From assembly GCA_037693485.1 (NCBI GenBank), contig CM075353.1:60878501-60942500 (forward strand): 64,000 nt of DNA, given 5' to 3'. The stretch comes from Kitagawia praeruptora. Taxonomy: Eukaryota; Streptophyta; Magnoliopsida; Apiales; Apiaceae. A program made the position numbers and the translations under genes. Below the pieces are notes generated by a model, which made no database searches, was not told the origin of the DNA, and was given only the letters and a program-made list of their open reading frames with translations. Below, piece by piece: positions 56,472-64,000 of the stretch; the first letter of the stretch is position 1; each line of letters starts with the position of its first letter.

Positions 56472-58551
56472 TTTTTTTTTTTGCTAATTAAATTTATTAT
56501 ACCAAGAAGTAAACAACTGCTACAAATCTAGGGGCATACCCCGCGAAGTCAACATATTTAAACTAATTAAACTGGTTTAAACTAGCTTAAAAACAACAAT
56601 GTAGAACTATGCCTATATTATATAATTAATCTGGTGCCTCCAACAAACCAGGATTGGACCCAATTCGAGCACTGAAAAGTGCAACTGAGTAAACTTTCTT
56701 GGAATGCATCACACCATAATGTAACGCATGGTTCAAATCCCTTGTGCAGGCAAACAGCGAGTTACTGTCCTGCAACCAGGAGCGTCGCCCATCATCCAAA
56801 ACGAGCCTTATATCACCATAAACATCAAGCTGGATACCCTCAACGTTTCCAGTTTGCACCCTTAAACCAACAATACCATCATTTTTAAAGAAACAATTAA
56901 CAACCTTAAAGACCTGGTTGAAACCCAACTGAGTAAAATCCATTCCAATCACCTTGGACCTCATCCTAGCAGCATAGTGTGATTCGGTCTGCAATACAGC
57001 TCCGACTACACTTCGATCAATGAGGTTATCCCACCTCAAACACCCCTGTTGGACATTTAAACCACCACTTGCCTGCCCACCATCCAGGCCGATGCACAGC
57101 ACATAGTCAATCCGCTTTGTTGAGCCCAACATAGAAAGAAATAGAGTACAGCCTCCATTTCCATTCCATAGGTGCGCTTTGTGAGCCTTCGCACATCTTC
57201 GCATAACTTCACAATTTGCTGACCCATTAAACCAATCATTCTGCATTACAATGACAACCATGACAACTAGGATAAAACCCCCGTTGTGATTTTCAACTTC
57301 AATCAAATAGCATGAGCTGCCGCTATAGACAAACACATCTGAACAAATAGTCAAGATATTTATAAGAAACGTTTTAGAAAACAGATGGTAGGCTACCACA
57401 CCCACACCTCTGCATCTCTTCTGAGCAGCATACTGCACTTCAAACGTCAACACTTCAACACAGACAACTCTCCCTTGAAAGAGATCATCCCGCCTCAAAA
57501 ACCCCTCATTCCTCTTGGGCGAGGCCAACATAGAGCATCCTGAGATGCTTAGCCACAAGTGCTTCCGATTGACAGAGCTTCGGAGCCCAAACCAACTTCT
57601 CCGTTGCGTATTGCACACCATCGCATTTCCCCGCATCTCTTCACTATCAATCAAATCATTTCTATGAGGCTTTCCAACAAACAGTTGCAAGGCAACCGAA
57701 AACTCACCCCTGGTTTCATAGCTTGCAAACCTAGAAGCAAATATCTCCTCATGATATGCTATGCCATCAACAATATGGAATGCAGACGAGGACTTAAAAA
57801 CCTCAAAGACCTGGTAAGGCATCACCTTTCTGAGAAACTCAGTTTTCCAAATCTCATCCTGAAGCTCGGATACATCTGCAAGCTTAATCTGAATAACTCC
57901 AGTCAACAAAGAATTCGGTTTCTCCATATGCAAGTTCATGGAAACATTTCGATTTGACAAAACGCCAAGCACTTCACATCGATTGATAAACTTCACAGTT
58001 ATATTATCCAACTCCTGACATTCATCAAGAAAAACATGACAATCGCCGAGCAAATTGCAGGCATCCTTTTTTTCACGGTCAACTACCCCTTGTCTTTCAC
58101 TGTCCGTCTTTGCTCGGACATCCTCCACAGGATATACAGTCACCAAGTTCTCCGAAAAGGAGACCCTCTTCGGACCCCTATTCGGACTACCTACCGGAAG
58201 GCAATCTGCAGAACCTCTCACACGGGGAGGAATCACAGTCTCCAAGTTCTCCGAAAAAGAGACCCTCTTCGAACTCCTAATCGGACAACCCACAGGAAGG
58301 CAATCTGCAGAACCTCTCACACGGGGAGGAATCACAGTCACCAAGTTCTCAGAAAAAGAAACTCTCTTCATTAAATAATAATTATATAGTAAGAAATATA
58401 GTGTTTGAGGTGAGAGATTAGAAGAGGATATGGATTTGTGTAGGCTAAAGAGGAGATTTGATGAAGAAATGGTTTAGATTGTGGCGGCTAGGTTTTTAGG
58501 AGAGAGAACAGAGCGACTCTCATCTTCTGCGAAGCTTTGTTGGTTGAGCCT
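56472..58551 (-). mobile_element. Retroposon I inside the env-like ORF
   Basis: The duplication ACAACCTCATGTACTC (56456-56471 and 58552-58567) flanks 2.08 kb. Leader ATGAGAGTCGCTCTG begins at 58523 on the minus strand; 28 extra bases precede it. CCTAGCCGCC and CACTATATTTCTTA lead to the main ATG at 58371. Tail with hairpin 56531-56542 and TTTAATTAGC plus T-run. Complete, with one intact ORF. Confidence 0.94.
56626..58371 (-). CDS. Cargo ORF of retroposon I, 581 codons, intact, RVxF repeats
   Basis: The N-terminus has tandem units of 33 residues, each starting KRVSFSENL (residues 2, 35 and 68), separated by PPRVRGSADCLPVG. KRVSF is a textbook match to the RVxF docking motif of protein phosphatase 1. 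ORF M has the same start. The rest is unknown. Two segments look like diverged copies of each other: KHLWLSISGCSM..GFLRRDDL..VQYAAQKR and AHLWNGNGGCTL..GCLRWDNL..SHYAARMR. It ends LLEAPD, while ORF L ends MLVAPD. The frame fills the element from leader to tail. PP1 binding is only inferred; short motifs can be chance, but threefold repetition is unusual. Confidence 0.62.
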   Translation of the reverse strand: MKRVSFSENLVTVIPPRVRGSADCLPVGCPIRSSKRVSFSENLETVIPPRVRGSADCLPVGSPNRGPKRVSFSENLVTVYPVEDVRAKTDSERQGVVDREKKDACNLLGDCHVFLDECQELDNITVKFINRCEVLGVLSNRNVSMNLHMEKPNSLLTGVIQIKLADVSELQDEIWKTEFLRKVMPYQVFEVFKSSSAFHIVDGIAYHEEIFASRFASYETRGEFSVALQLFVGKPHRNDLIDSEEMRGNAMVCNTQRRSWFGLRSSVNRKHLWLSISGCSMLASPKRNEGFLRRDDLFQGRVVCVEVLTFEVQYAAQKRCRGVGVVAYHLFSKTFLINILTICSDVFVYSGSSCYLIEVENHNGGFILVVMVVIVMQNDWFNGSANCEVMRRCAKAHKAHLWNGNGGCTLFLSMLGSTKRIDYVLCIGLDGGQASGGLNVQQGCLRWDNLIDRSVVGAVLQTESHYAARMRSKVIGMDFTQLGFNQVFKVVNCFFKNDGIVGLRVQTGNVEGIQLDVYGDIRLVLDDGRRSWLQDSNSLFACTRDLNHALHYGVMHSKKVYSVALFSARIGSNPGLLEAPD

Positions 58552-58755
58552 ACAACCTCATGTACTCACTCATGAGGAGCCTACACTTGCAGAAATGCAC
58601 ATAGAGTTAGGGCACAGTGAGGGTCATGAAACTTCTACTCTTGATGTTCCACAAGTTGCCCCTGTGAAATAGTCAAAAATCTCTTCTATACCATCATCTT
58701 CTTTATTATCTACTCCATCAATTGTTTCTTCTCAACAACCTAGAGAGGGGGACAG

Positions 58756-59043
58756 GATTGCATGCTAGTGGCACCTCGCGACCAACTTTTCAGCTCGCTT
58801 TAATAATTAAGAATATGGTCCGTGAGAAACTCTTCACATGTAAATGCTTTAAAAAGCAGGTTGAGAAGGACCCATCCTTAATTTCTCTTCGTTATTAGTC
58901 TGGCGCTATTGTCTGTATGATTGGTTCGCTAATGGCTATTAGAGCTTTTGTTTAGCTTTGCTCACTCTTTTCTCGCGGGGTATGCCCCTAGATTATGTAC
59001 ATATTTTTGTCATTAATACATTTCAATTAGTAAAAAAAAAAAA
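58756..59043 (+). mobile_element. LINE J: 3' fragment of a divergent LINE subfamily
   Basis: Duplication TAGAGAGGGGGACAG / TAGAGAGAGGGACAG (58741-58755 and 59044-59058, one mismatch). The 288-bp insert encodes the ORF2 end (NMVREKLFTCKCFKKQVEKD, compare MVREKLFSCNLFKGWVRND in LINE C), the hairpin at 58977-58988, and a tail CATTTCAATTAGT plus poly-A that differs from all the others. It shows a second active LINE lineage with the same hairpin. Confidence 0.92.
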
Positions 59044-61408
59044 TAGAGAGAGGGACAGTCCCAACCCTTCAGGTTTTGATCATCTATTTCAAGTCATGGA
59101 TGAGCCCCCATCAAGTGGTCCACAAGAACCCATTTATCAAAGTGAAATGGATACCCCTCCCTCAAACACTGAGCTAGATCAAGGTGGTACTCTGCCGGAA
59201 AATGAAACAGCCAACATCTTGGTCGAACTCCAAAAAGCAACTGACCTTCAGGAAGTTGCTGTCATAGCCTCAACTGCTGTCAAAGACACCACAAAAGTTG
59301 CTGTCAACCCACCTGTGGATAGTAACATTTTGGGTAAAGATGCTGTCACCTCTACACAGCCTGATCATGATACAGTAATTATTGAAGATGCTTCTGATGA
59401 TGATCAAATAACTATCTCTGCTATAAAGGTACAATCTAAACTTTCTACTTCTTTAACTAAAATGCATGAAAGTACTGCTCATACCCATGCATCTAGGATG
59501 AGTGAGGGAGTGAAAAGAAAATGAGAGATAAAAGAAAAGAGAGGTGAGCATAAAAATGAGAGGTAGCCAAACGAGATGGCAAAAGATGAGGGACTTGAGC
59601 ATGTCCAGAGTGAAATTGAGGGAACCCCACACACAAAGGCACTAGGCCTTGAGAGTCGTTCTGTGAAGAGTGATGAGATCACTCAGAAAAACAATGAGTG
59701 TGTGAGAAACCCTATAGCCTCCTTGCCCCAGTCTCTTTATTTGCCATAAAAAAGATTGAGAACTGGTGGTCCTTCTAAACAAGCTGAATCAAGGTTGAAA
59801 TCCCTTGAGGGCAAATGTGCATCCATGGAAGCTAAACTTGATGCTTTGTCCACTATGGTAGCTACTGGTTTTGCTGAGATTCAATAAACTCTTCTATCAC
59901 TCTCTGCTGCCCTTGGTGCTGCCAACTCAACTAAGGGGGAGAAAGTGGTAGATCAGAATAAGGAGAAGGTGGTGGATCAGAATAAAGCAAACCTAGTAAG
60001 GAAGGGGAAACAAGGTGGAGCTACAAGTGAGGGGGAGCCAAGAAGTGAGGGGGAGCAAGTTATGGAAGAAGATGGAGATGAAAGTGAGGGGGAGCAAGAG
60101 GAAGAAAAAGAAACTTTGGTGAAGAACTGAAGAAAGCAGGAATTGGTGAGTTGATTGAAGGAGAGATAGATGGTGAGGCAGTGTTGTTATCTAAAGAAGT
60201 ATTGGAGCAATTAAAGAAGACTCAAAAGTCTGAGAGAACGGTACTGCCACCACTAAAAATCAATGAGCCAAATCTTGAAGAAACTAAAGCTCCATTCTAG
60301 AAGTTGCAGAAGGAATGGAGAGTAAAAGAAATTCAAAATGCTCTGGGTAAAGGTAAAGGCAAAATGCCTGAGTATGTGAACACATCTACTGGAACTACTT
60401 GGTCAGATGGAAGTGAATATGCCTCTGAAGATGCAGAATTGATGATGGTTGACCACATGGAGAGTACTTTGAACAACAAAGATGCAGAATTTAGTAAGTT
60501 GGTGGATGAATCAATTAGTGAAGCAGGGGGAGCTTTTACAAAATTGGCATCAACACTGAAGAGCAAAGTAATAAGTATCTCTATGAGAATCAACTTGGAA
60601 AGAAGATGGGTTGTTCAAATTTATCTGAAGAACCGTTTGACCATATTCATCATAATGCAACTTTTACAAAGTCTGCATGCTAGAGTACTCCAAGTCCTTG
60701 GAACCTTGGTAGTCAGAAATTCAACAACCTTCAATGATAGTCTGTTAGCACAAATTAAAAAGATGGTTGAAGACAAACTCCCTGAGGTGATTCAAAATCC
60801 TTATGGTGTGTATTTCAGAAGGATCACAAAGACAGGAGCAAGAAGGTTGGATTTCTTACCATTGGATAAAGTTTCAGGACTAAGCACTGAAACAATCATG
60901 ACAGTGCTGAAGAAAATTCTCAAATCCAGTATTACCAGTGACAAGGTTAAAGCTGTCAAGGATATTCACAGGCTATTGGCAAAAAGAGATGAGGACATTA
61001 GCTCAATCATAAAGAAGCTGATCTCTGATGCTAATGCCAAGATAGGAGGAAGTTGCACCTATGATGATACATTGGATGATGATGAGGATGACATTGGAGG
61101 AAGCGGTGAACCTGGAGAAATCAGGAGTTCTAGAAGAGAAGCCTCTGAGAATGTTGAAATACAAACTCAGATGGATGTTACCCAAGAAGAGCAAGAAACT
61201 CCCAGTACTGAAAAGAAAGATGATGTCAATGATGAATGGGAGTTAGAAATTCTCGAAGCCTTGGAGGCTAGTATCTTGAGACTTGTAGTTGAATGCTTTG
61301 ATGCTGAAAAAGATATTTGTCAACAAGGATACTGTCAAAATGGCTGGGGACACCCAAGTGAAAGTCGTTGTCAAGAGCCAAACAAAAGAAGCTGTCAAAG
61401 ATGTTGTC

Positions 61409-61703
61409 ATGAGAGTTGTTTTCTCCTCCTTCTCTTTACCTTCTCTCTAAAACCCTATCCTAGCCGCCACATAAATCTCCCAAATCTGAACCTTTTTTCA
61501 TCAATTCTAACCATAAATCCTTCACTAATCCATATCTCTCTTCTTTCCTTCCACCATCCCACCATATTTCTTATATTATATCTATATTTTAATGGGTTTG
61601 TTACTTGTATTTATTTCTTTTAACGAGTTCGCCTATGTGAATTTTGGAAATGGTCTTGTGGGTGTTTCCCAGAAGGATCGGGTAGAGCTACGTCTTTGTG
61701 AAG
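61409..61703 (+). mobile_element. Retroposon K, 5' part; cut by L
   Basis: Leader ATGAGAGTTGTTTTC at 61409, then CCCTATCCTAGCCGCC, CACCATATTTCTTA and the main ATG at 61592. It is broken at 61703 by L in the opposite orientation. Its 3' half and its target duplication must lie beyond the right edge. It breaks off the env-like ORF of Copia-2. Confidence 0.85.
61592..61703 (+). pseudogene. Cargo ORF of retroposon K, first 37 codons
   Basis: MGLLLVFISFNEFAYVNFGN and onward, open to the L insertion. ISFNEFAYVNFGNGLVGVSQ closely resembles ISFVEFTYVDFEDGRVVGSV in ORF A, but there it lies near residue 195 and here near residue 8, right after the leader. Confidence 0.5.
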
Positions 61704-64000
61704 TTTTTTTTTTTTGCTAATTAATTTTTTATACCACAGGAAATGATTACATCTCTAGGGGCATACCCCGCGATTAATAATACATCTACCTAGCGGAACA
61801 GCATAGAAAAAAAAACATCAATAAAGCTAGATAAACTAGCAATCAACAGACAAGATAATAGATAAAGCTAAAATATTAATCTGGCGCCACCAACATTTTG
61901 ACACTAATACAAGCACTAAGAAGATGCATCAGAGCTTGTCGCATGTATTCCATAGTAACGGGACCTTGCAAAGAGGTCTTCATGCAGTTGTTGGAAGATT
62001 GTATTCCAATTCCAGTAACATTGGCTACCAGACCAATCACGGAGTCAAAGCCCATCTCTACAGATATCTCAGTAACGAGACATGAAGCTATACTACCATC
62101 AGTAGTACGTTTCCCTTCTTTCACCATATCGATCATTCCAAGCTTGATTGAACTAAGCACATGGTATAACCACCAGTCAGTTAAAACACAACAAAACCCA
62201 TCTTCAAAAGTTCTAACACTTATATTGGCCCACCGAGGCAGTCGGGCAAACCCAATCAACACAAAGACAATACGGCCTAGATTTGGTTTGCTTTTAGCCA
62301 CCACCATGTGGACAGAGAAACCCCCCGCTCGATCATTAATCAATACTGCACCGGTTATGACTAGGGCCCAGTAATCACAATTAAACACCCCCAAATGGAG
62401 CTCCTCTCCACCAATGCAAGAAGCCATCAGATTCTTTGCCATATCAATCCCCACCTTAACACCTTCTGTAACAGCCCTACGCTCCTGATGTGGGCTTCCA
62501 GAGTATACAAGTGCGACCACCCTGAAAAGATTTAAATCACAAAAGACCCAGTACAGGTCCTCAACCAACTGTCCTATCACAATGTCATCATAACCATCAA
62601 AAAACACCGCTTGCCAGTGGTGTTCATTGCTCCAACTACCATGTGGAACAAACTTCTGCAGAATCGCTTCATTTTGTAGTCCGTCACAACAATCAATATC
62701 AAAAACTTCATAATCAATTGACTTCAGGCAGCCAGATCTTCTAACATAAAACCTACAAACTATCAAGTGACCGTCATTAAGAATGGACAGCCAAACATGG
62801 ACGTACACCTTCGTCTCAGTGTTGGTCATCACCATGGCACCATTAAACAACATCACATAACTCATGTTAGAAGAAACGCCAACATAGAGCCCTAGAAGCA
62901 GAAAACCATAGGATGTAGAGGCTATCAACAGAGCGCCATCCAACTCCTGGAAATCAGCATTAAAACCCTTACAAGCATAGCCCGGACCTTGCGACTTCGA
63001 CCACAACCTCTCCACCGAGAGGCGTGCGACCATCTCGAAAGAACCTAGGTCTATGAAGGCAGCCTCCAAATCCTGAGACCTCGCAATAACTTCTTTAAAG
63101 TCGACTCCAACATCCGATAAGAAAGGATGTACGTGCGTATTCAACACAATACCTCTGTTAGTAGGACGAATCCCTAGATAAACAGACCCACCATTGATAG
63201 CGAAGCTATCATACTCATAAAATGAGTCAACATTGACATTATCGGAGGGCTCATTACCATCCTCCGAACAATTCAATTGGGAGGAGACCCCCAAAAAACC
63301 CAATGAACTACCATACAAAGAAACGTCCATACCATCTGCCATCTTTGGGAGAGAAATAACAGCAAACCATTTCTTTGCGATGCTCTTAGTAAAATCGCCG
63401 AAAACCTGGTTAGCGTACATCATAAACTTGTTTGTTTGAAACAGAGTAACAAACACCTTGTCTGCCTTTAGAGACTTCTTCAAAAGGACTGCACCAGAGC
63501 CCCGATTTGCGTCCACTTCTTCAATCACTTCTTCAGTCAAGGCTATTCGCCGCACTACAATCGACCCAGCTGCGAAGGCCATTGATGTTCCAAACAGAAT
63601 CAGCGAAACAGGCATAGCAAGACAGCCAATATGAGAAACCATACGGGAACCCCTTGAAACCGAAGCCCAGTTCACTAGAACGTAGTTCGAGAGACTCGAC
63701 AAATCAAAAGAGGTAGCTTTCCCAGAAGAGATAGACATACCAACTTCAATTTCCATTACACAGTATGGGTAAAGAACCCCTACTGTTTTGATAAGGTCTG
63801 GTAAAAAGATCCCAGAAACCTTCCCAACTATAAAGATGAAGTTCCACGACCTTAGATCTAGAACTTCAAACCCATCAAATTGGTCAAGACCCATCAGAAA
63901 ACCGAACCCAGATTCCCCAGCAGAAGTGAACAGAACACCCTTTAGAGACATAAGCGAAAATATTATATATAGTATAAGAAATATAGTGTTTTAGGTGAAA
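61704..64000 (-). mobile_element. Retroposon L inside K (5' end outside window)
   Basis: Tail with T-run at 61704-61715, TTAATTAGC, hairpin 61758-61769 and the CGCTAGGTAGATG block: subtype of A, FG and M. The main ATG is at 63951, preceded on the minus strand by CACTATATTTCTTATAC at the window edge. At least 2.3 kb, inserted head-on into K. Confidence 0.9.
61876..63951 (-). CDS. Cargo ORF of retroposon L, 691 codons, intact
   Basis: The longest intact cargo ORF here, starting MSLKGVLFTSAGESG directly after the leader motif and ending MLVAPD. No known domain. Modules: GPGYACKGF near residue 322 recalls LGYACKM of G and M; VVALVYSG..HQERRAVTEG near residue 478 matches ORF D near residue 249. 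Composition is rich in Val, Ser, Gly and Phe, like its siblings. As with D and I, a frame of this length on one strand with no lesion argues for real coding or very recent insertion. Start chosen by position after the leader. Confidence 0.62.
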   Translation of the reverse strand: MSLKGVLFTSAGESGFGFLMGLDQFDGFEVLDLRSWNFIFIVGKVSGIFLPDLIKTVGVLYPYCVMEIEVGMSISSGKATSFDLSSLSNYVLVNWASVSRGSRMVSHIGCLAMPVSLILFGTSMAFAAGSIVVRRIALTEEVIEEVDANRGSGAVLLKKSLKADKVFVTLFQTNKFMMYANQVFGDFTKSIAKKWFAVISLPKMADGMDVSLYGSSLGFLGVSSQLNCSEDGNEPSDNVNVDSFYEYDSFAINGGSVYLGIRPTNRGIVLNTHVHPFLSDVGVDFKEVIARSQDLEAAFIDLGSFEMVARLSVERLWSKSQGPGYACKGFNADFQELDGALLIASTSYGFLLLGLYVGVSSNMSYVMLFNGAMVMTNTETKVYVHVWLSILNDGHLIVCRFYVRRSGCLKSIDYEVFDIDCCDGLQNEAILQKFVPHGSWSNEHHWQAVFFDGYDDIVIGQLVEDLYWVFCDLNLFRVVALVYSGSPHQERRAVTEGVKVGIDMAKNLMASCIGGEELHLGVFNCDYWALVITGAVLINDRAGGFSVHMVVAKSKPNLGRIVFVLIGFARLPRWANISVRTFEDGFCCVLTDWWLYHVLSSIKLGMIDMVKEGKRTTDGSIASCLVTEISVEMGFDSVIGLVANVTGIGIQSSNNCMKTSLQGPVTMEYMRQALMHLLSACISVKMLVAPD

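Larger units (their letters stand above)
41201..61408 (+). mobile_element. Copia-2: Ty1/copia element, apparently Sirevirus lineage, 5'-truncated, with env-like ORF
   Basis: Order: end of gag and protease (from about 41221), integrase, RT and RNase H to 44835, an acidic small ORF (45239-45526), then a long env-like ORF from 46226 that is interrupted by H, I and J and broken off by K at 61409. Neither LTR is visible: the 5' side joins LTR-B2 and the 3' side is outside the window. Pol followed by an env-like frame with coiled coils fits the Sirevirus (SIRE/Maximus) group. 44836-45238 and 45527-46090 are non-coding spacers. Confidence 0.75.
46226..61408 (+). pseudogene. Env-like ORF of Copia-2, split by H, I, J and K
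   Basis: Starts MAPKQSSSKTNFAGIL. Pieces: 46226-46897; 55899-56471; 58568-58740; 59059-61408, each joined across a target duplication. The first piece has a globular region (SLNLERLEEFWNTAHIPGG, KKLTHSLVHGYKVDVGKLL) like the N-terminal region of plant Sirevirus second ORFs. Later pieces are Ser/Thr/Glu-rich with a basic stretch (PKKKRAKRGK), and near 60700-61020 a second folded-looking region (KKMVEDKLPEVIQNPYGVYF). Stops occur at about 58670, 59522, 59747, 59885, 60128 and 60298. No envelope activity can be shown; the name refers to position. The ATG at 46226 was chosen over 46091 because upstream codons are low-complexity. Confidence 0.65.

Noticed and set aside
61898..62374. Plus-strand ORF opposite ORF L
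   Set aside because: Shadow of the 691-codon minus-strand frame, which has the leader and tail in register.
1..64000. Host protein-coding genes, CRISPR arrays, bacterial operons
   Set aside because: No exon structure, known host domain or spaced repeat array was found; everything recognisable belongs to transposable elements.

Overview
This window is plant nuclear DNA made almost wholly of nested transposable elements; I see no host gene, rRNA or tRNA gene. Ty1/copia and Ty3-type LTR elements, L1-type LINEs of the DUF4283 / CCHC / APE-RT / zf-RVT type, a CTAG-ended Helitron and a hAT-type MITE point to a repeat-rich eudicot genome. I cannot name the species (an Apiaceae-like asterid is only a guess).

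The scaffold is two copia elements on the plus strand, both apparently of the Sirevirus (SIRE/Maximus) lineage. Copia-1 runs from an LTR remnant at 5466-6089 to a broken RT at about 40079. Copia-2 runs from about 41.2 kb to 61.4 kb and carries PR-INT-RT-RH, a small acidic ORF and a long env-like ORF. Everything else sits inside them. Copia-1 is split by solo LTR-A1 (6107-18351, TSD GCTAC), by solo LTR-B1 (18606-32553, TSD GCAGC) and by retroposon M. LTR-A1 holds LINE copy B and the autonomous LINE C, and C holds element D. LTR-B1 holds LTR-A2 (20792-30393, TSD TCAGT), which holds a Helitron and a very young gag-protease-only LTR element (25052-28644, TSD CCAAC). The env-like ORF of Copia-2 is split by H (which holds FG, which holds LINE E), then by I, J and K, and K is split by L. 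To the left, 2400-5465 is a minus-strand gag-only Ty3-like remnant with a tRNA-Asp-like primer site, split by a hAT MITE.

The most interesting content is a family of about nine large non-autonomous retroposons (A, B, D, FG, H, I, K, L, M). They share the 5' leader (starting ATGAGAGT, with a CCTAGCCGCC-type motif and CACYATATTTCTTA just before the main ATG) and the 3' tail (a GGGGTATGCCCC hairpin, then TTTTAATTAGC and poly-A) of the L1-type LINEs here. Instead of APE/RT they carry one long ORF of no family I recognise, still open for 581-691 codons in D, I and L. These proteins are very different from one another but share short modules in different positions and orders. They look like parasites of the LINE machinery carrying a fast-changing, modular coding cargo. 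The same 3' tail also appears as two insertions of only about 17-22 nt with clean target-site duplications.
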